A stretch of 64,000 nucleotides of DNA from Sphaerotilus sulfidivorans (GCF_013426975.1 NZ_JACCPY010000004.1:1-64000); one strand, 5' to 3'. Positions 49,280-58,825 are shown, counted from the first letter of the stretch. Made by a program: numbers and translations. The notes: generated by a model not told the origin, from the letters alone.

Positions 49280-50341
49280 ATGCGCATCGGCATGCTCACC
49301 GGCGGCGGCGACTGCCCCGGCCTGAACGCGGTCATCCGCGCCGTCACCAAGTCGCTGATCCGCCAGTGCGGCGCCGAGGTGATCGGCATCGAGGACGGCT
49401 TTCTCGGCCTGATCGAGCGCCGGGTGCGCCCGCTGGGCTGGGACGAGGTCAGCGGCATTCTCGCCACCGGCGGCACCATCCTGGGCACCAGCAACACCGC
49501 CAGCCCGTTTGCCTGGCGCGGCCGCGACGTCGCGGCCGAGGTCGTGGCCTACCAGCGCGAGCTGGGGCTGGACGCGCTGGTGACCATCGGCGGCGACGGC
49601 ACGATGACGATGGCGGCGCGGCTCGGCGAGGTCGGCGGCGTGCCGATGGTGGGCGTGCCCAAGACCATCGACAACGACATCGCCGGCTGCGAGCGCAGCT
49701 TCGGCTTCGACACCGCGGTGGCCACCGTGACCGAGGCGCTCGAGCGGGTCGAGACCACCGGCCAGAGCCACGGCCGCGTGATGATCGTCGAGACGATGGG
49801 CCGCTACGCCGGCTGGATCGCGCTGGAGGCGGGGCTGGCCGGCGCGGCCGACGTGATCCTGCTGCCGGAGATCGACTTCGACCTCGAGCGCGTCGCCGCC
49901 GTCTGCCGCGAGCGCCACGCGCGCCGCCGCGCCACGCTGATCTGCATCGCCGAGGGCGCCAGGCCGGTCGGCGGCACGCTGACGGTCGAGCGCGCGGTCG
50001 CCGGCAGCCCCGATCCGATCCGCCTCGGGGGCGTGGCGCACCTGCTGCGCGAGCGGCTGCAGCCGCGGGTCGACGCCGAGGTGCGCGCCACCGTCCTGGG
50101 CCATGTGCAGCGCGGCGGCAGCCCCACGCCCTTCGACCGGGTGCTGGCGACGCAGTACGGCAACGAGGCCGCGCACCTGCTGCGCCGCGGCCAGTTCGGG
50201 CGCATGGTCACGCTGCAGGACGGGCGGCTGGCCAGCGTGCCGCTGGCCGCGGTCGCCGGCCAGAACCGGCGCGTGCCGCTGGATCATCCGCTGCTGGTGT
50301 GCGCGCGGGAGATCGGGGTGTGTCTGGGGGAGGCCGGCTGA
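49280..50341 (+). CDS. pfkA: 6-phosphofructokinase, mixed-substrate group type
   Basis: 353-residue enzyme phosphorylating fructose 6-phosphate. MRIGMLTGGGDCPGLNAVIR is the N-terminal phosphate-binding loop and GRYAGWIALEAGLAGAADVI and GHVQRGGSPTPFDR are family motifs. The residues that discriminate phosphoryl donors read GGDG (104-107) and PKTIDND (127-133). Gly in the first site is expected for ATP use, while Lys in the second is typical of the mixed-substrate group III enzymes known from actinomycetes, not of E. coli PfkA. I infer ATP use, with pyrophosphate not excluded. The 3' end overlaps the convergent EamA gene by 58 bases. Confidence 0.9.
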   Translation: MRIGMLTGGGDCPGLNAVIRAVTKSLIRQCGAEVIGIEDGFLGLIERRVRPLGWDEVSGILATGGTILGTSNTASPFAWRGRDVAAEVVAYQRELGLDALVTIGGDGTMTMAARLGEVGGVPMVGVPKTIDNDIAGCERSFGFDTAVATVTEALERVETTGQSHGRVMIVETMGRYAGWIALEAGLAGAADVILLPEIDFDLERVAAVCRERHARRRATLICIAEGARPVGGTLTVERAVAGSPDPIRLGGVAHLLRERLQPRVDAEVRATVLGHVQRGGSPTPFDRVLATQYGNEAAHLLRRGQFGRMVTLQDGRLASVPLAAVAGQNRRVPLDHPLLVCAREIGVCLGEAG

Positions 50342-51231
50342 CGCGCCAGCCCCACCCCGGCCGCCGCCAGCGCCATGCCGGCCAGCGCGGGCAGGCCCAG
50401 CTGTTCGTCGAACAGCGCCCAGGCGATCAGCGCGGTCGTCGGCGGGGTCAGGTAGAACAGGCTGGCGACATGCACCGCGCTGCCGCGGCGGATCAGCAGG
50501 TTCAGCAGCGTGACCGCGCCCAGCGAGAGCACCAGCACCAGCCAGGCCAGCGCGAAGACGAAGTTGCCGGTCCAGCGCACCGGCTGCGTCTCGGCCAGCG
50601 CCAGCGCGCCGGTCAGGATCAGGCAGGGCAGGAACTGCAGCACCGAGCCGGTGCGCAGGTCGAAGGACGGGCAGAAGCGCTTCTGGTAGAGCGTGCCTGC
50701 GGTGATGCCCAGCAGCGCGACGACGGCCGGCGCCAGCATCGTGCCCAGCGCGCCGGGCGCGACCGTGCCGGCCTTGTGCGCCACCACCAGCGCCACGCCG
50801 GCCAGGCCCAGCGCCAGCCCGGCCCACTGGCGCGGGCGCACCTGCTCGCCCAGGAAGGTGCGCGCGCCCAGCGCCGTCACCAGCGGCTGCAGGCCGACCA
50901 CCAGCGCGGTCACGCCGGCCGGCAGCCCGTGCGAGATCGCGGTGAACACGCCGCCGAGGTAGACACCGTGCACCAGCAGCCCCGAGACCGCAATGTGCAG
51001 CGCCTCGCGCCGGCTGCGCGGCCAGGGCGCGCGCAGCGCCAGCGCCAGCGCGCCCATCAGCACGATCACCGCGGCGTAGCGCACCGACAGGAAGCTCATC
51101 GGTCCGGCGTCGGGCAGGCCGAAGCGCGCGCCGATGAAGCCGGTGCTCCACAGCAGCACGAAGAGCAGCGGCATGGCGCTGTCCACGACGATGGGGGAGG
51201 AAGACGCGGTGTTGACGGAGCGGGCATTCAT
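50284..51231 (-). CDS. EamA/DMT-family transporter
   Basis: 315-residue inner-membrane protein with about ten helices in two EamA repeats, for example MPLLFVLLWSTGFIGARFGL near the N-terminus and LFYLTPPTTALIAWALFDEQ in the second repeat. The family exports small metabolites or amino acids. The start at 51231 overlaps the stop of the LysR gene (ATGA), so the regulator and transporter form one transcript. No substrate can be named. Confidence 0.87.
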   Translation of the reverse strand: MNARSVNTASSSPIVVDSAMPLLFVLLWSTGFIGARFGLPDAGPMSFLSVRYAAVIVLMGALALALRAPWPRSRREALHIAVSGLLVHGVYLGGVFTAISHGLPAGVTALVVGLQPLVTALGARTFLGEQVRPRQWAGLALGLAGVALVVAHKAGTVAPGALGTMLAPAVVALLGITAGTLYQKRFCPSFDLRTGSVLQFLPCLILTGALALAETQPVRWTGNFVFALAWLVLVLSLGAVTLLNLLIRRGSAVHVASLFYLTPPTTALIAWALFDEQLGLPALAGMALAAAGVGLARQPASPRHTPISRAHTSSG

Positions 51232-52211
51232 GGCAGAGCACAGGAAGACGGAGGATGCGGAGCGAGCGAAGGCAGCCAGGGCGTGCGTGAGAACCAGTCG
51301 AGCGACCACTGCCGGAAGGCCTCCATCGCGGCGCTGGTGAAGCGTGCCGAGGGGCGCACCAGATGGATGGCGCCGTCACCCTCGGGCTGCCAGTCGGGCA
51401 GCACCGGTTCGAGCGAGCCACCGGCCAGGTGTGGTGCCACCAGCCAGTCGCCGGCGATCAGCACGCCCACGCCCAGGCAGGCGGCGCCCAGCAGCGCCTC
51501 GTTGTCGTTGCCGCTCAGGCTGCCACGCACAGTCACCACCCGGAGCTGGCCGTCGCGCCGCAGACGCCAGTGAGGATGTGAGTCCAGGCCGGTGAAGCCG
51601 AGCAGGTTGTGGCTCGCCAGATCGTCCGGATCCTGGGGGCGACCGCGCCGGGCCAGGTAGGTGGGCGCTGCGCACAGCAGCCGGCGGTGTTCGTGCAGCT
51701 TCAGTGCGGTCAGCCGGCTGTCGTCGAGCGTGCCGATGCGGATGGCGGCATCGAAGCCCTCGTCGATCAGGTCGACCCGGCGCTCGGCATGGTGCACCTC
51801 CAGCGAGATCTGCGGATGCGCCAGCGCGAACTCCGCGATCATCGGTCCGAGCAGGCGCCGGCCCATCGCGGCCGGAAGCGCCAGGCGCAGCCGGCCGCGC
51901 ACCTCGGCGGCGCCCCGCGCGGCCTCGGCCTGCGCATCGGCGATCAGGCGGCTGGCTTCGCCGAGCCGGTCGGCCAGCTGCTGCCCGGCCTCGGTGAAGC
52001 GCAGCCGCCGGGTCGAGCGTTCGACCAGCCGCACGCCCAGGCGCCGCTCCAGCGCATCCAGCCGGCGCGACAGCACTGACGGGTGGCGCTGGAGCTGGCG
52101 TGCCGCGCCGGCCAGCGAGCCGTGGGCACGCAGCGCCAGCAGCGCCGACAGCTCGTCGGCCTGCGAGCCGCGCAGCAGATCGGCCGAGGGTGGGGCGGGG
52201 CGTGAAGTCAT
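51228..52211 (-). CDS. LysR-family transcriptional regulator of the EamA gene
   Basis: 327-residue regulator. The N-terminal winged helix-turn-helix (ALLALRAHGSLAGAARQLQR then HPSVLSRRLDALERRLGVRL) is standard, with a PBP2-like effector domain containing RLRLALPAAMGRRLLGPMIA and SGNDNEALLGAACLGVGVLI. The last residues are coded just before the EamA start, so co-transcription is likely. Effector unknown. Confidence 0.92.
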   Translation of the reverse strand: MTSRPAPPSADLLRGSQADELSALLALRAHGSLAGAARQLQRHPSVLSRRLDALERRLGVRLVERSTRRLRFTEAGQQLADRLGEASRLIADAQAEAARGAAEVRGRLRLALPAAMGRRLLGPMIAEFALAHPQISLEVHHAERRVDLIDEGFDAAIRIGTLDDSRLTALKLHEHRRLLCAAPTYLARRGRPQDPDDLASHNLLGFTGLDSHPHWRLRRDGQLRVVTVRGSLSGNDNEALLGAACLGVGVLIAGDWLVAPHLAGGSLEPVLPDWQPEGDGAIHLVRPSARFTSAAMEAFRQWSLDWFSRTPWLPSLAPHPPSSCALP

Positions 52212-52295
52212 GGCAGCGGCATTCCTGGATCGCGTGAAGACGAGCCCCGAGCCTAGCGGCGGGTCGTCATCGGCGACAGCCCGGCCGCGCGCATT

Positions 52296-53234
52296 TCATT
52301 CGTGCGCCAGATGCACGTCGGGGCCGCCAGTCGCGCCCAGCTCCGCCTCGATCATCGCCACCAGCGCCTCGGCCTGAGGCGAGAGGTCGGCGCGGCTGCG
52401 CATCGCCAGCAGCAGCCGGCGCTCGACCTCCAGACCCTCGAGCGGCTGCACCTTCAGCGCCAGCGCCTGGGCGTACAGCGCGGCGGCGGCCTCGGGCAGG
52501 ATCGCCAGGCCCAGGCCGCAGGCGACCATGCGGCACATCGAGTCGAAGCTGCGCACCTGCACCCGGATGCGCGGCGTGTGGCCGACCGCCTCGGCCGCGG
52601 CCATGACCTTGCGGGTCAGCGAGGCGCTGCGTGGCAGCGTGACCAGGTCATGCGCGAAGGCGGCCGAGACTTGCACGCCCGTGCCCTGCGCCAGTGCATG
52701 GCCGGCCGGCACCAGCAGCACCAGCCGGTCGATGTTGCACAGCCGCGTCTCCAGGCCCTCGCAGGGCACGTTGTCGCCGATGACGGCCAGCTCGGCCTGG
52801 CCCTTCTGCACCGCGCGCACGCCGTCCTCGCTGAGGGCGTCCTCCAGGTCGATGCGCACCTTCGGGTGGCGCGCCGCGTAGGCCGACAGCAGCCGCGGCA
52901 GGAAGCCGCTGAAGGCCGACGGATTGGCCCACAGCCGCAGGTGCGCGCCGGCGCCGCCGTGCACATCCTCCACCGCCAGCGCCAGCTGCTCGAGCCGGGC
53001 GATCACCTCGATGGCGTGGCGGTGCAGCAGCTGGCCGCCGGCGGTGGTGCTCACGCCGCGCTGGCCGCGCTGCAGCAGCGTCAGGCCGCAGTGCTGCTCC
53101 AGCTCGTTGATGCGCTTGCTGGCCGCGGCCAGCGAGATGCCGAAGCGGTCGGCGCCGGCCGTCAGGCTGCCGGCGTCCACCACCGCGACGAACAGGCGCA
53201 GCGAGACGAGGTCGAATCGGTTCAGGTTGATCAC
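52296..53234 (-). CDS. LysR-family regulator, probable malonate-operon regulator
   Basis: 312-residue regulator with helix-turn-helix FDLVSLRLFVAVVDAGSLTA...KRINELEQHCGLTLLQR and an effector-binding domain (HLRLWANPSAFSGFLPRLLS). The GTG at 53234 is selected over a TTG at 53270 because a GGAG precedes it by nine bases and it starts directly before the conserved domain. It is divergent from the Bug-mdc operon, with a 180-base shared spacer, the usual place for a LysR activator of an operon (MdcR-like). I could not pin down a T-N11-A operator. Confidence 0.85.
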   Translation of the reverse strand: MINLNRFDLVSLRLFVAVVDAGSLTAGADRFGISLAAASKRINELEQHCGLTLLQRGQRGVSTTAGGQLLHRHAIEVIARLEQLALAVEDVHGGAGAHLRLWANPSAFSGFLPRLLSAYAARHPKVRIDLEDALSEDGVRAVQKGQAELAVIGDNVPCEGLETRLCNIDRLVLLVPAGHALAQGTGVQVSAAFAHDLVTLPRSASLTRKVMAAAEAVGHTPRIRVQVRSFDSMCRMVACGLGLAILPEAAAALYAQALALKVQPLEGLEVERRLLLAMRSRADLSPQAEALVAMIEAELGATGGPDVHLAHE

Positions 53235-53414
53235 GGGCAAGGGCTCCAGCGCCGGGGCAGGCGCCCTCAACCCGGGTCGAAGGCGGCCTCAATCGAAAGC
53301 GAATGGCGCGATCGTGCCTGATGACCGACGATGCGTGCACCCCGGTCCGTCCGGGTCATGGATTCCAGACGCCAAGCCGAGGCAGCGCGGACGCTGCCCA
53401 CCAGGAGACAAGCC

Positions 53415-54413
53415 ATGCCCCCTTTCACCGTGTCGCGCCGTCCGGTGCTGATGCTGTGCGCCGCGGCTGCCGCCGCCGCCGTCGCCCTGCCGCTGCCCGC
53501 CTGGGCCCAGGCTGCCTGGCCGGGCCGCCCGATCACGCTGGTCGTGCCCTTTCCGGCCGGCGGTGGCACCGATGCCTTCGCGCGTCCGCTGTCGGCGCAG
53601 CTCACGAAGCAGCTCGGCCACCAGGTCATCATCGACAACAAGGGCGGCGCCGGCGGCAATCTGGGCGCCGGCGTGGCGGCCAAGGCGGCGCCCGATGGCA
53701 CCACCTGGTTCATGGGCGGGGTGCACCACACCATCGCGCCGTCGATCTATCCGAAGCTCGACTACAGCCTGGCGGGCGACTTCGTGCCGGTCGCGCTGGT
53801 GGCCAGCGTGCCGCAGGTCATCGTCGTCAACCCGCAGAAGGTGCCGGTCAAGGACCTGAAGGAGCTGCTGGCCTTCATCCGCTCCAAGCCGGGACGGCTG
53901 ACCTACGGCTCGGCCGGCAACGGCTCATCGCACCATCTGGCCGGCGAGCTGTTCAAGATGCAGACCGGCACCTTCATCACCCACATTCCCTACCGGGGTG
54001 CGGGTCCGGCGCTGCAGGACCTGATGGGCGGTCAGGTGGACATGATGTTCGACGGCCTGGGCTCGTCGGCCACGCACGTCAAGGGCGGGCGGCTGCGCGC
54101 CATCGCGGTGGCGGGCGATCGGCGCGCGCCCGGATTTCCCGACATTCCGACCGCGGCCGAGGCCGGCGTGCCGACCTACAAGGTCGCCACCTGGTACGGC
54201 CTGTGGGCGCCGAAGGGCACGCCCAGGGAGGTGGTCGAGCGCATGGGCGCCGAGCTGAAGACCGCGCTGGCCAGCCCCGAGCTGAAGGCGGCCTGGAACA
54301 ACCTCGGCGCCGAGACGCCGACGCTGGCGGGCAAGGACTTCGGCGACTTCGTCACGGCCGAGACCCGGCGCTGGGCCGAGGTGATCCGGGCCGGCAACAT
54401 CAAGGCCGACTGA
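53415..54413 (+). CDS. Bug-family tripartite tricarboxylate transporter substrate-binding protein
   Basis: 332-residue periplasmic solute receptor. A signal peptide (VSRRPVLMLCAAAAAAAVAL ending in WAQA) is followed by WPGRPITLVVPFPAGGGTDA, the characteristic Bug ligand-loop start, and LTYGSAGNGSSHHLAGELFK and HIPYRGAGPALQDLMGGQVD. AGGAGA lies before the ATG at 53415. It is the first gene of the malonate operon, 24 bases ahead of mdcA, so malonate or a related acid is the likely ligand. Membrane subunits (TctA/TctB) are not encoded nearby. Confidence 0.9.
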   Translation: MPPFTVSRRPVLMLCAAAAAAAVALPLPAWAQAAWPGRPITLVVPFPAGGGTDAFARPLSAQLTKQLGHQVIIDNKGGAGGNLGAGVAAKAAPDGTTWFMGGVHHTIAPSIYPKLDYSLAGDFVPVALVASVPQVIVVNPQKVPVKDLKELLAFIRSKPGRLTYGSAGNGSSHHLAGELFKMQTGTFITHIPYRGAGPALQDLMGGQVDMMFDGLGSSATHVKGGRLRAIAVAGDRRAPGFPDIPTAAEAGVPTYKVATWYGLWAPKGTPREVVERMGAELKTALASPELKAAWNNLGAETPTLAGKDFGDFVTAETRRWAEVIRAGNIKAD

Positions 54414-54437
54414 GCGGCCGCACGAGCGAGCGACACG

Positions 54438-56123
54438 ATGGATTTCCCCTGGAACCAGCGCCAGCAGGACCGCCAGGTCCGGCTGGCCCGCGCCGCCGAG
54501 GCGCTTGGCGCCCGCCTGCACGGCAAGCGTCTCGAGGCCCGGGCCGATGCCGAGGCCGAGGCGGTGGTCGCGCTGCTGCACGCGGTGCTGGCGCCCGGCG
54601 ACCGCGTCTGCCTGGAGGGCAACAACCAGAAGCAGGCCGACTTCCTCGCCAAGGCGCTGGTGCAGGTCGACCCCGAGCGGGTCCATGACCTGCACATGGT
54701 CCAGTCGGTGCTCGCGCTGCCGGAGCATCTGGATGTGTTCGACCTCGGCATCGCCTCGAAGCTGGACTTCTCGTTCTCCGGGCCGCAGGGCGGGCGGCTG
54801 GCCTCGCTGGTGTCGCGCGGGCAGATCCGCATCGGCGCCATCCACACCTATCTGGAGCTGTTCGCCCGCTACTTCGTCGACCTGACGCCCCGCGTGTCGC
54901 TGATCGCCGCGCACAGCGCCGACGCCGACGGCAATCTCTACACCGGCCCCAACACCGAGGACACGCCGGCCATCGTCGAGGCGACCGCCTTCAGCGGCGG
55001 GATCGTCATCGCGCAGGTCAACGAGATCGTCGAGCGCGTGCCGCGGGTGGACGTGCCGGCCGGCTGGGTGGACTTCGTGGTGAAGGCGCCGCGCCCGAAT
55101 GTCATCGAGCCGCTGTTCACCCGCGACCCGGCGCAGATCAGCGAGATCCAGGTGCTGATGGCGATGATGGCCATCAAGGGGCTCTACGCCGAATACGGCG
55201 TGCAGCGGCTGAACCACGGCATCGGCTTCGACACCGCGGCGATCGAGCTGCTGCTGCCGACCTATGGCGAATCGCTCGGTCTGAAGGGCCGGATCTGCCA
55301 GCACTGGGCGCTGAACCCGCACCCGGCGCTGATCCCGGCGATCGAAGCGGGCTGGGTGCAGTCGATCCACTCCTTCGGCTCGGAGCTGGGCATGGAGGAC
55401 TACATCCGCGCCCGCTCCGACGTGTTCTTCACCGGCCCCGACGGCAGCCTGCGCAGCAACCGCGCCTTCAGTCAGGCCGCCGGGCACTATGCCTGCGACC
55501 TCTTCATCGGCTCGACGCTGCAGATGGATCTGGCCGGCAACAGCTCCACCGCGACGCTCGGGCGCATCACCGGCTTTGGCGGTGCGCCGAACATGGGCGC
55601 CGACGCCCGCGGCCGGCGCCATGCCAGCCCCGCATGGCTGAAGGCGGGCGCGCAGGCCCGCGAAGGCCTGGGCGGCGCCCGCGGCACGCCACGCGGCCAG
55701 AAGCTGGTGGTGCAGATGGTCGAGACCTTCCGCGAGCACATGCAGCCCGCCTTCGTCGAGCGGCTGGACGCCTGGACCCTGGCCGAGCAGGCCGGCATGG
55801 CGCTGCCGCCGATCATGGTCTACGGCGAGGACGTCACGCATGTGCTGACCGAGGAGGGCATCGCCAACCTGCTGCTGTGCCGCACCGACGAGGAGCGCGA
55901 GCAGGCGATCCGCGGCGTGGCCGGCTACACCCCGGTCGGGCTCGGGCGTGATCGGCGCATGGTGGAGAACCTGCGCGACCGCGGCGTGATCCGCCGCCCC
56001 GAGGATCTGGGCATCGATCCGCGCCAGGCCAGCCGCCAGCTGCTGGCGGCGCGCTCGATGCGCGATCTGGTCGAGGCCTCCGGCGGGCTGTATGCGCCGC
56101 CGGCCCGCTTTCGCCACTGGTAG
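54438..56123 (+). CDS. mdcA: Malonate decarboxylase alpha subunit (acetyl-S-ACP:malonate ACP transferase)
   Basis: 561-residue subunit that swaps acetyl for malonyl on the MdcC carrier. PWNQRQQDRQVRLARAAEAL near the N-terminus and DRVCLEGNNQKQADFLAKAL are diagnostic. GFGGAPNMGADARGRRHASP lies in the CoA-transferase-like C-terminal half. Length matches known MdcA (about 550). It leads the enzyme genes in the conserved order mdcA-C-D-E-G-B-H. Confidence 0.95.
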   Translation: MDFPWNQRQQDRQVRLARAAEALGARLHGKRLEARADAEAEAVVALLHAVLAPGDRVCLEGNNQKQADFLAKALVQVDPERVHDLHMVQSVLALPEHLDVFDLGIASKLDFSFSGPQGGRLASLVSRGQIRIGAIHTYLELFARYFVDLTPRVSLIAAHSADADGNLYTGPNTEDTPAIVEATAFSGGIVIAQVNEIVERVPRVDVPAGWVDFVVKAPRPNVIEPLFTRDPAQISEIQVLMAMMAIKGLYAEYGVQRLNHGIGFDTAAIELLLPTYGESLGLKGRICQHWALNPHPALIPAIEAGWVQSIHSFGSELGMEDYIRARSDVFFTGPDGSLRSNRAFSQAAGHYACDLFIGSTLQMDLAGNSSTATLGRITGFGGAPNMGADARGRRHASPAWLKAGAQAREGLGGARGTPRGQKLVVQMVETFREHMQPAFVERLDAWTLAEQAGMALPPIMVYGEDVTHVLTEEGIANLLLCRTDEEREQAIRGVAGYTPVGLGRDRRMVENLRDRGVIRRPEDLGIDPRQASRQLLAARSMRDLVEASGGLYAPPARFRHW

Positions 56124-56173
56124 GCCACGACGCCTTGACGCCTCGAAAGCCACGAACCGCCACGGACATCACG

Positions 56174-56509
56174 ATGAGCACACCGTCCCCCGGACTCGAC
56201 GCGCTCGAGTTCTCCTTTCCCGGCACCCGGACCGTCGGTGCCTTTGCGCCGGTGCTGGTCGGCGTGGTCGGCTCCGGTCATCTGGAGGTGCTGATGGAGC
56301 CGCATGACGGCCCGGACTGCCGCATCCGCGTCGAGACGTCGGCGCGGGGCTTCCGGCCGATCTGGGCCGCGGTGCTGGCGGACTTCCATGCCCGCCACCG
56401 CTGGTCGGGGCTGCGGGTGTCGATCAACGACATGGGCGCCACGCCGGCCGTGGTGGCGCTGCGCCTGGCGCAGGCCGAGGCCGAGCTGCTGGCCGGAGAC
56501 CGCACATGA
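56174..56509 (+). CDS. mdcC: Malonate decarboxylase acyl carrier protein (delta subunit)
   Basis: 111-residue carrier that bears the 2'-(5''-phosphoribosyl)-3'-dephospho-CoA group. The attachment region is VGVVGSGHLEVLMEP; the serine (residue 34 from the ATG at 56174) is the predicted modification site. An upstream in-frame ATG at 56135 is less likely. Its stop overlaps mdcD by four bases, as expected for a stoichiometric complex. Confidence 0.93.
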   Translation: MSTPSPGLDALEFSFPGTRTVGAFAPVLVGVVGSGHLEVLMEPHDGPDCRIRVETSARGFRPIWAAVLADFHARHRWSGLRVSINDMGATPAVVALRLAQAEAELLAGDRT

Positions 56510-57435
56510 GCCGCCTGAGCTATGCCGAATGCAGCGCCCGCGAGCGCCTGGCCGCGCTGCTGGATGCCGGCAGCTTCCATGAATGGCTGCCGCCGGCGCA
56601 GCGCGTCGCCAGCCCGCATCTGGCCGCGCTCGGCGTGCCGTCGGCCTTCGACGACGGCGTGGCGATCGGCCGCGCGCGGCTGGGTGGCCGGCCGGTCTTC
56701 GTCGCGGCGCAGGAAGGGGCCTTCATGGGCGGCGGCGTCGGCGAGGTGCATGGCGCCAAGCTGGTCGGCCTGCTGCGCCGGGCGCAGGCGGCGCAGACCG
56801 CGCAGGGGTCATCCCAGGGCGAATGCCCCGAGGCGGTGCTGCTGCTGCTCGAGTCCGGCGGCGTGCGGCTGCATGAGGCCAATGCCGGGCTGATCGCGGT
56901 GTCGGAGGTGATGCGTGCGCTGCTCGACCTGCGCGCGGCCGGCCTGCCGGTGGTGGTGCTGATCGGCGGCGGTGCGGGCTGCTTCGGCGGCATGGGCATC
57001 GTCGCCAGCTGCGCCGACCGGGTGGTGATGAGCGATGTCGGCCGCCATGCGATGTCCGGGCCGGAGGTGATCGAGGCCTCGCACGGCGTCGAGGAATTCG
57101 ATTCGCGCGACCGCGCGCGGGTCTGGCGCACCACCGGCGGGCGTCACCGCTACCTCTGCGGCGACTGCGATCTGCTGGTCGAGGACGATGTGGCCGCCTT
57201 TCGCGCGGCGGCGCTCCTGGCCATCGGGCAGGGCCCCCGGCCGCTGACGCTGGCGGCCCTGCAGGCGCAGCAGGCCGTGCTGGAGGCGCGCAGCCGGCTG
57301 GCGCAGGGCGCCGACGACGCGACCGCGCTGTGGCGCCGCCTGGGCGTGACCGAGGCCGAGGCGGTGCCTGACCTGGCGCTGGAGCGGCTGCGCGCGCTGC
57401 GCCCGCTCCACCTGGCTGACGACACCGGAGCCTGA
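56506..57435 (+). CDS. mdcD: Malonate decarboxylase beta subunit (biotin-independent)
   Basis: 309-residue crotonase-like carboxyltransferase subunit which, with MdcE, decarboxylates malonyl-S-ACP. Motifs include FVAAQEGAFMGGGVGEVHGA, VVVLIGGGAGCFGGMGIVAS and the catalytic-site stretch GRHAMSGPEVIEASHGVEEF. The ATG overlaps the mdcC stop, and mdcE follows after two bases. Confidence 0.95.
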   Translation: MSRLSYAECSARERLAALLDAGSFHEWLPPAQRVASPHLAALGVPSAFDDGVAIGRARLGGRPVFVAAQEGAFMGGGVGEVHGAKLVGLLRRAQAAQTAQGSSQGECPEAVLLLLESGGVRLHEANAGLIAVSEVMRALLDLRAAGLPVVVLIGGGAGCFGGMGIVASCADRVVMSDVGRHAMSGPEVIEASHGVEEFDSRDRARVWRTTGGRHRYLCGDCDLLVEDDVAAFRAAALLAIGQGPRPLTLAALQAQQAVLEARSRLAQGADDATALWRRLGVTEAEAVPDLALERLRALRPLHLADDTGA

Positions 57436-57437
57436 CG

Positions 57438-58136
57438 ATGAACTGGAACGATCTGGCCACGGCGCTGTTCGGTGCCGATCATGCGGTGCGTGCCGACGGC
57501 GTCTTCCTGTCGGGCACCGGGCAGCTCGATGGGCGCACGCTGGCGGTCATCGGCAGCACCGACCATGCCGCGATCGGCTTCGACCTGGCGCTGCGCCAGG
57601 CGCAGGCGGTGCTGCAGGTGGTGGTCGACGCGCCGGGCCGCCCGATCCTGCTGCTGATCGACACCCAGGGCCAGCAGCTGCGCCGCCACGACGAGATGCT
57701 GGGCATTCACCGCGCGATGGCGCATCTGGGGCAGTGCATCGACCTGGCGCGGCGCCAGGGCCATGCGGTGCTCGGGCTGGTCTACGACCAGGCGCTGTCG
57801 GGCGGCTTCATCACCTCCGGCCTGATGGCCGATGCCTGCGACGCGCTGCCCGGCGCCGAGATCCGCGTCATGCGCCTGCCGGCGATGGCGCGCATCACCC
57901 GGCTGCCGGAGGCGATGCTGGCCGAGCTGTCGCAGGCCAATCCGGTCTTCGCGCCGGGCGTGGCCAACTATGTCGCGATGGGCGGGGTGCGCCGGCTCTG
58001 GCAGGGCGACCTGACCGAGGCGCTGCGCCTGGCCCTGGCCGATCTGCCGGCCGCGGACGAGCGGGCCCGCGACGGTCTGGCGCGTGGCGGGCGGCGGCTG
58101 GCCGACACGGTCATTCGGCAGGTGCTGTCGGCATGA
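57438..58136 (+). CDS. mdcE: Malonate decarboxylase gamma subunit
   Basis: 232-residue partner of MdcD forming the codecarboxylase heterodimer. It contains RPILLLIDTQGQQLRRHDEM and ALSGGFITSGLMADACDALP, a crotonase-fold glycine-rich segment that shapes the oxyanion hole, and RVMRLPAMARITRLPEAMLA. Length agrees with other MdcE proteins. Its stop overlaps the mdcG start (ATGA). Confidence 0.95.
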   Translation: MNWNDLATALFGADHAVRADGVFLSGTGQLDGRTLAVIGSTDHAAIGFDLALRQAQAVLQVVVDAPGRPILLLIDTQGQQLRRHDEMLGIHRAMAHLGQCIDLARRQGHAVLGLVYDQALSGGFITSGLMADACDALPGAEIRVMRLPAMARITRLPEAMLAELSQANPVFAPGVANYVAMGGVRRLWQGDLTEALRLALADLPAADERARDGLARGGRRLADTVIRQVLSA

Positions 58137-58825
58137 GCATGAGCCGGGGGGTGGGGCTCGAGGCGCTGCGCCGCCACCAGCTGGCGCATCTGACGCCGGC
58201 GGGCTGGGCCGGGCTGCTGGCGCAGTCTGGCGCCTCCTTCGAGCCGATGGCGCAGGACTGCCTGCATTTCTGGGCCGAACATGACCTGCCGCTGGTGGTG
58301 ACCCGTCAGCCCGGTGCGGGCCGGGTCGATCCGCAGGGGCAGCTGGCCCTGGGGCTGCCGGCGCCGGCGGCCTGGCAGCGCCTGCGGCTGGCGCTGCAGG
58401 TGCCGCTGGACTCGGTGGCGCGACTGGGCGAGTTTCCGCCGGCGCGCCAGGCGCTGCCGCTGCTGCCGGCGCTGGCCCGTGCGCCGATGCAGAGATTGCT
58501 GGATGCGCTGCAGGTGCTGGACTGTCCGGCCCGGGTGCATGGCAGCCACGGCTGGCAGCTGATCAGCGGCCAGACCTGCCTGCGTCCGAGCTCCGACCTC
58601 GACCTGTGCCTGCCGGTGCAGGACCGGGCGCAGGCCGATGCGGTGGCGCTGCTGCTGGCGGCGCAGGACGGCTCGGCGCTGCCGCCTCTGGACGGCGAGC
58701 TGGTCTGGCCGGACTGCGCTGCGGTGGCCTGGCGCGAATGGGCCGCCTGGCGCGCTGGCCGCACCCGGGAGGTGCTGGTCAAGCGGCTGCACGGCGTGAC
58801 GCTGGAGCGTGGGGTCGGGGCATGA
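58133..58825 (+). CDS. mdcG: Holo-ACP synthase for malonate decarboxylase (phosphoribosyl-dephospho-CoA transferase)
   Basis: 230-residue nucleotidyltransferase-like enzyme that attaches the prosthetic group, made by MdcB, to the serine of MdcC. The motif SSDLDLCLPV gives the metal-binding aspartates of the nucleotidyltransferase fold. The N-terminus (GVGLEALRRHQLAHLTPAGW) fits MdcG. It overlaps both mdcE and mdcB by four bases. Confidence 0.92.
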   Translation: MSMSRGVGLEALRRHQLAHLTPAGWAGLLAQSGASFEPMAQDCLHFWAEHDLPLVVTRQPGAGRVDPQGQLALGLPAPAAWQRLRLALQVPLDSVARLGEFPPARQALPLLPALARAPMQRLLDALQVLDCPARVHGSHGWQLISGQTCLRPSSDLDLCLPVQDRAQADAVALLLAAQDGSALPPLDGELVWPDCAAVAWREWAAWRAGRTREVLVKRLHGVTLERGVGA

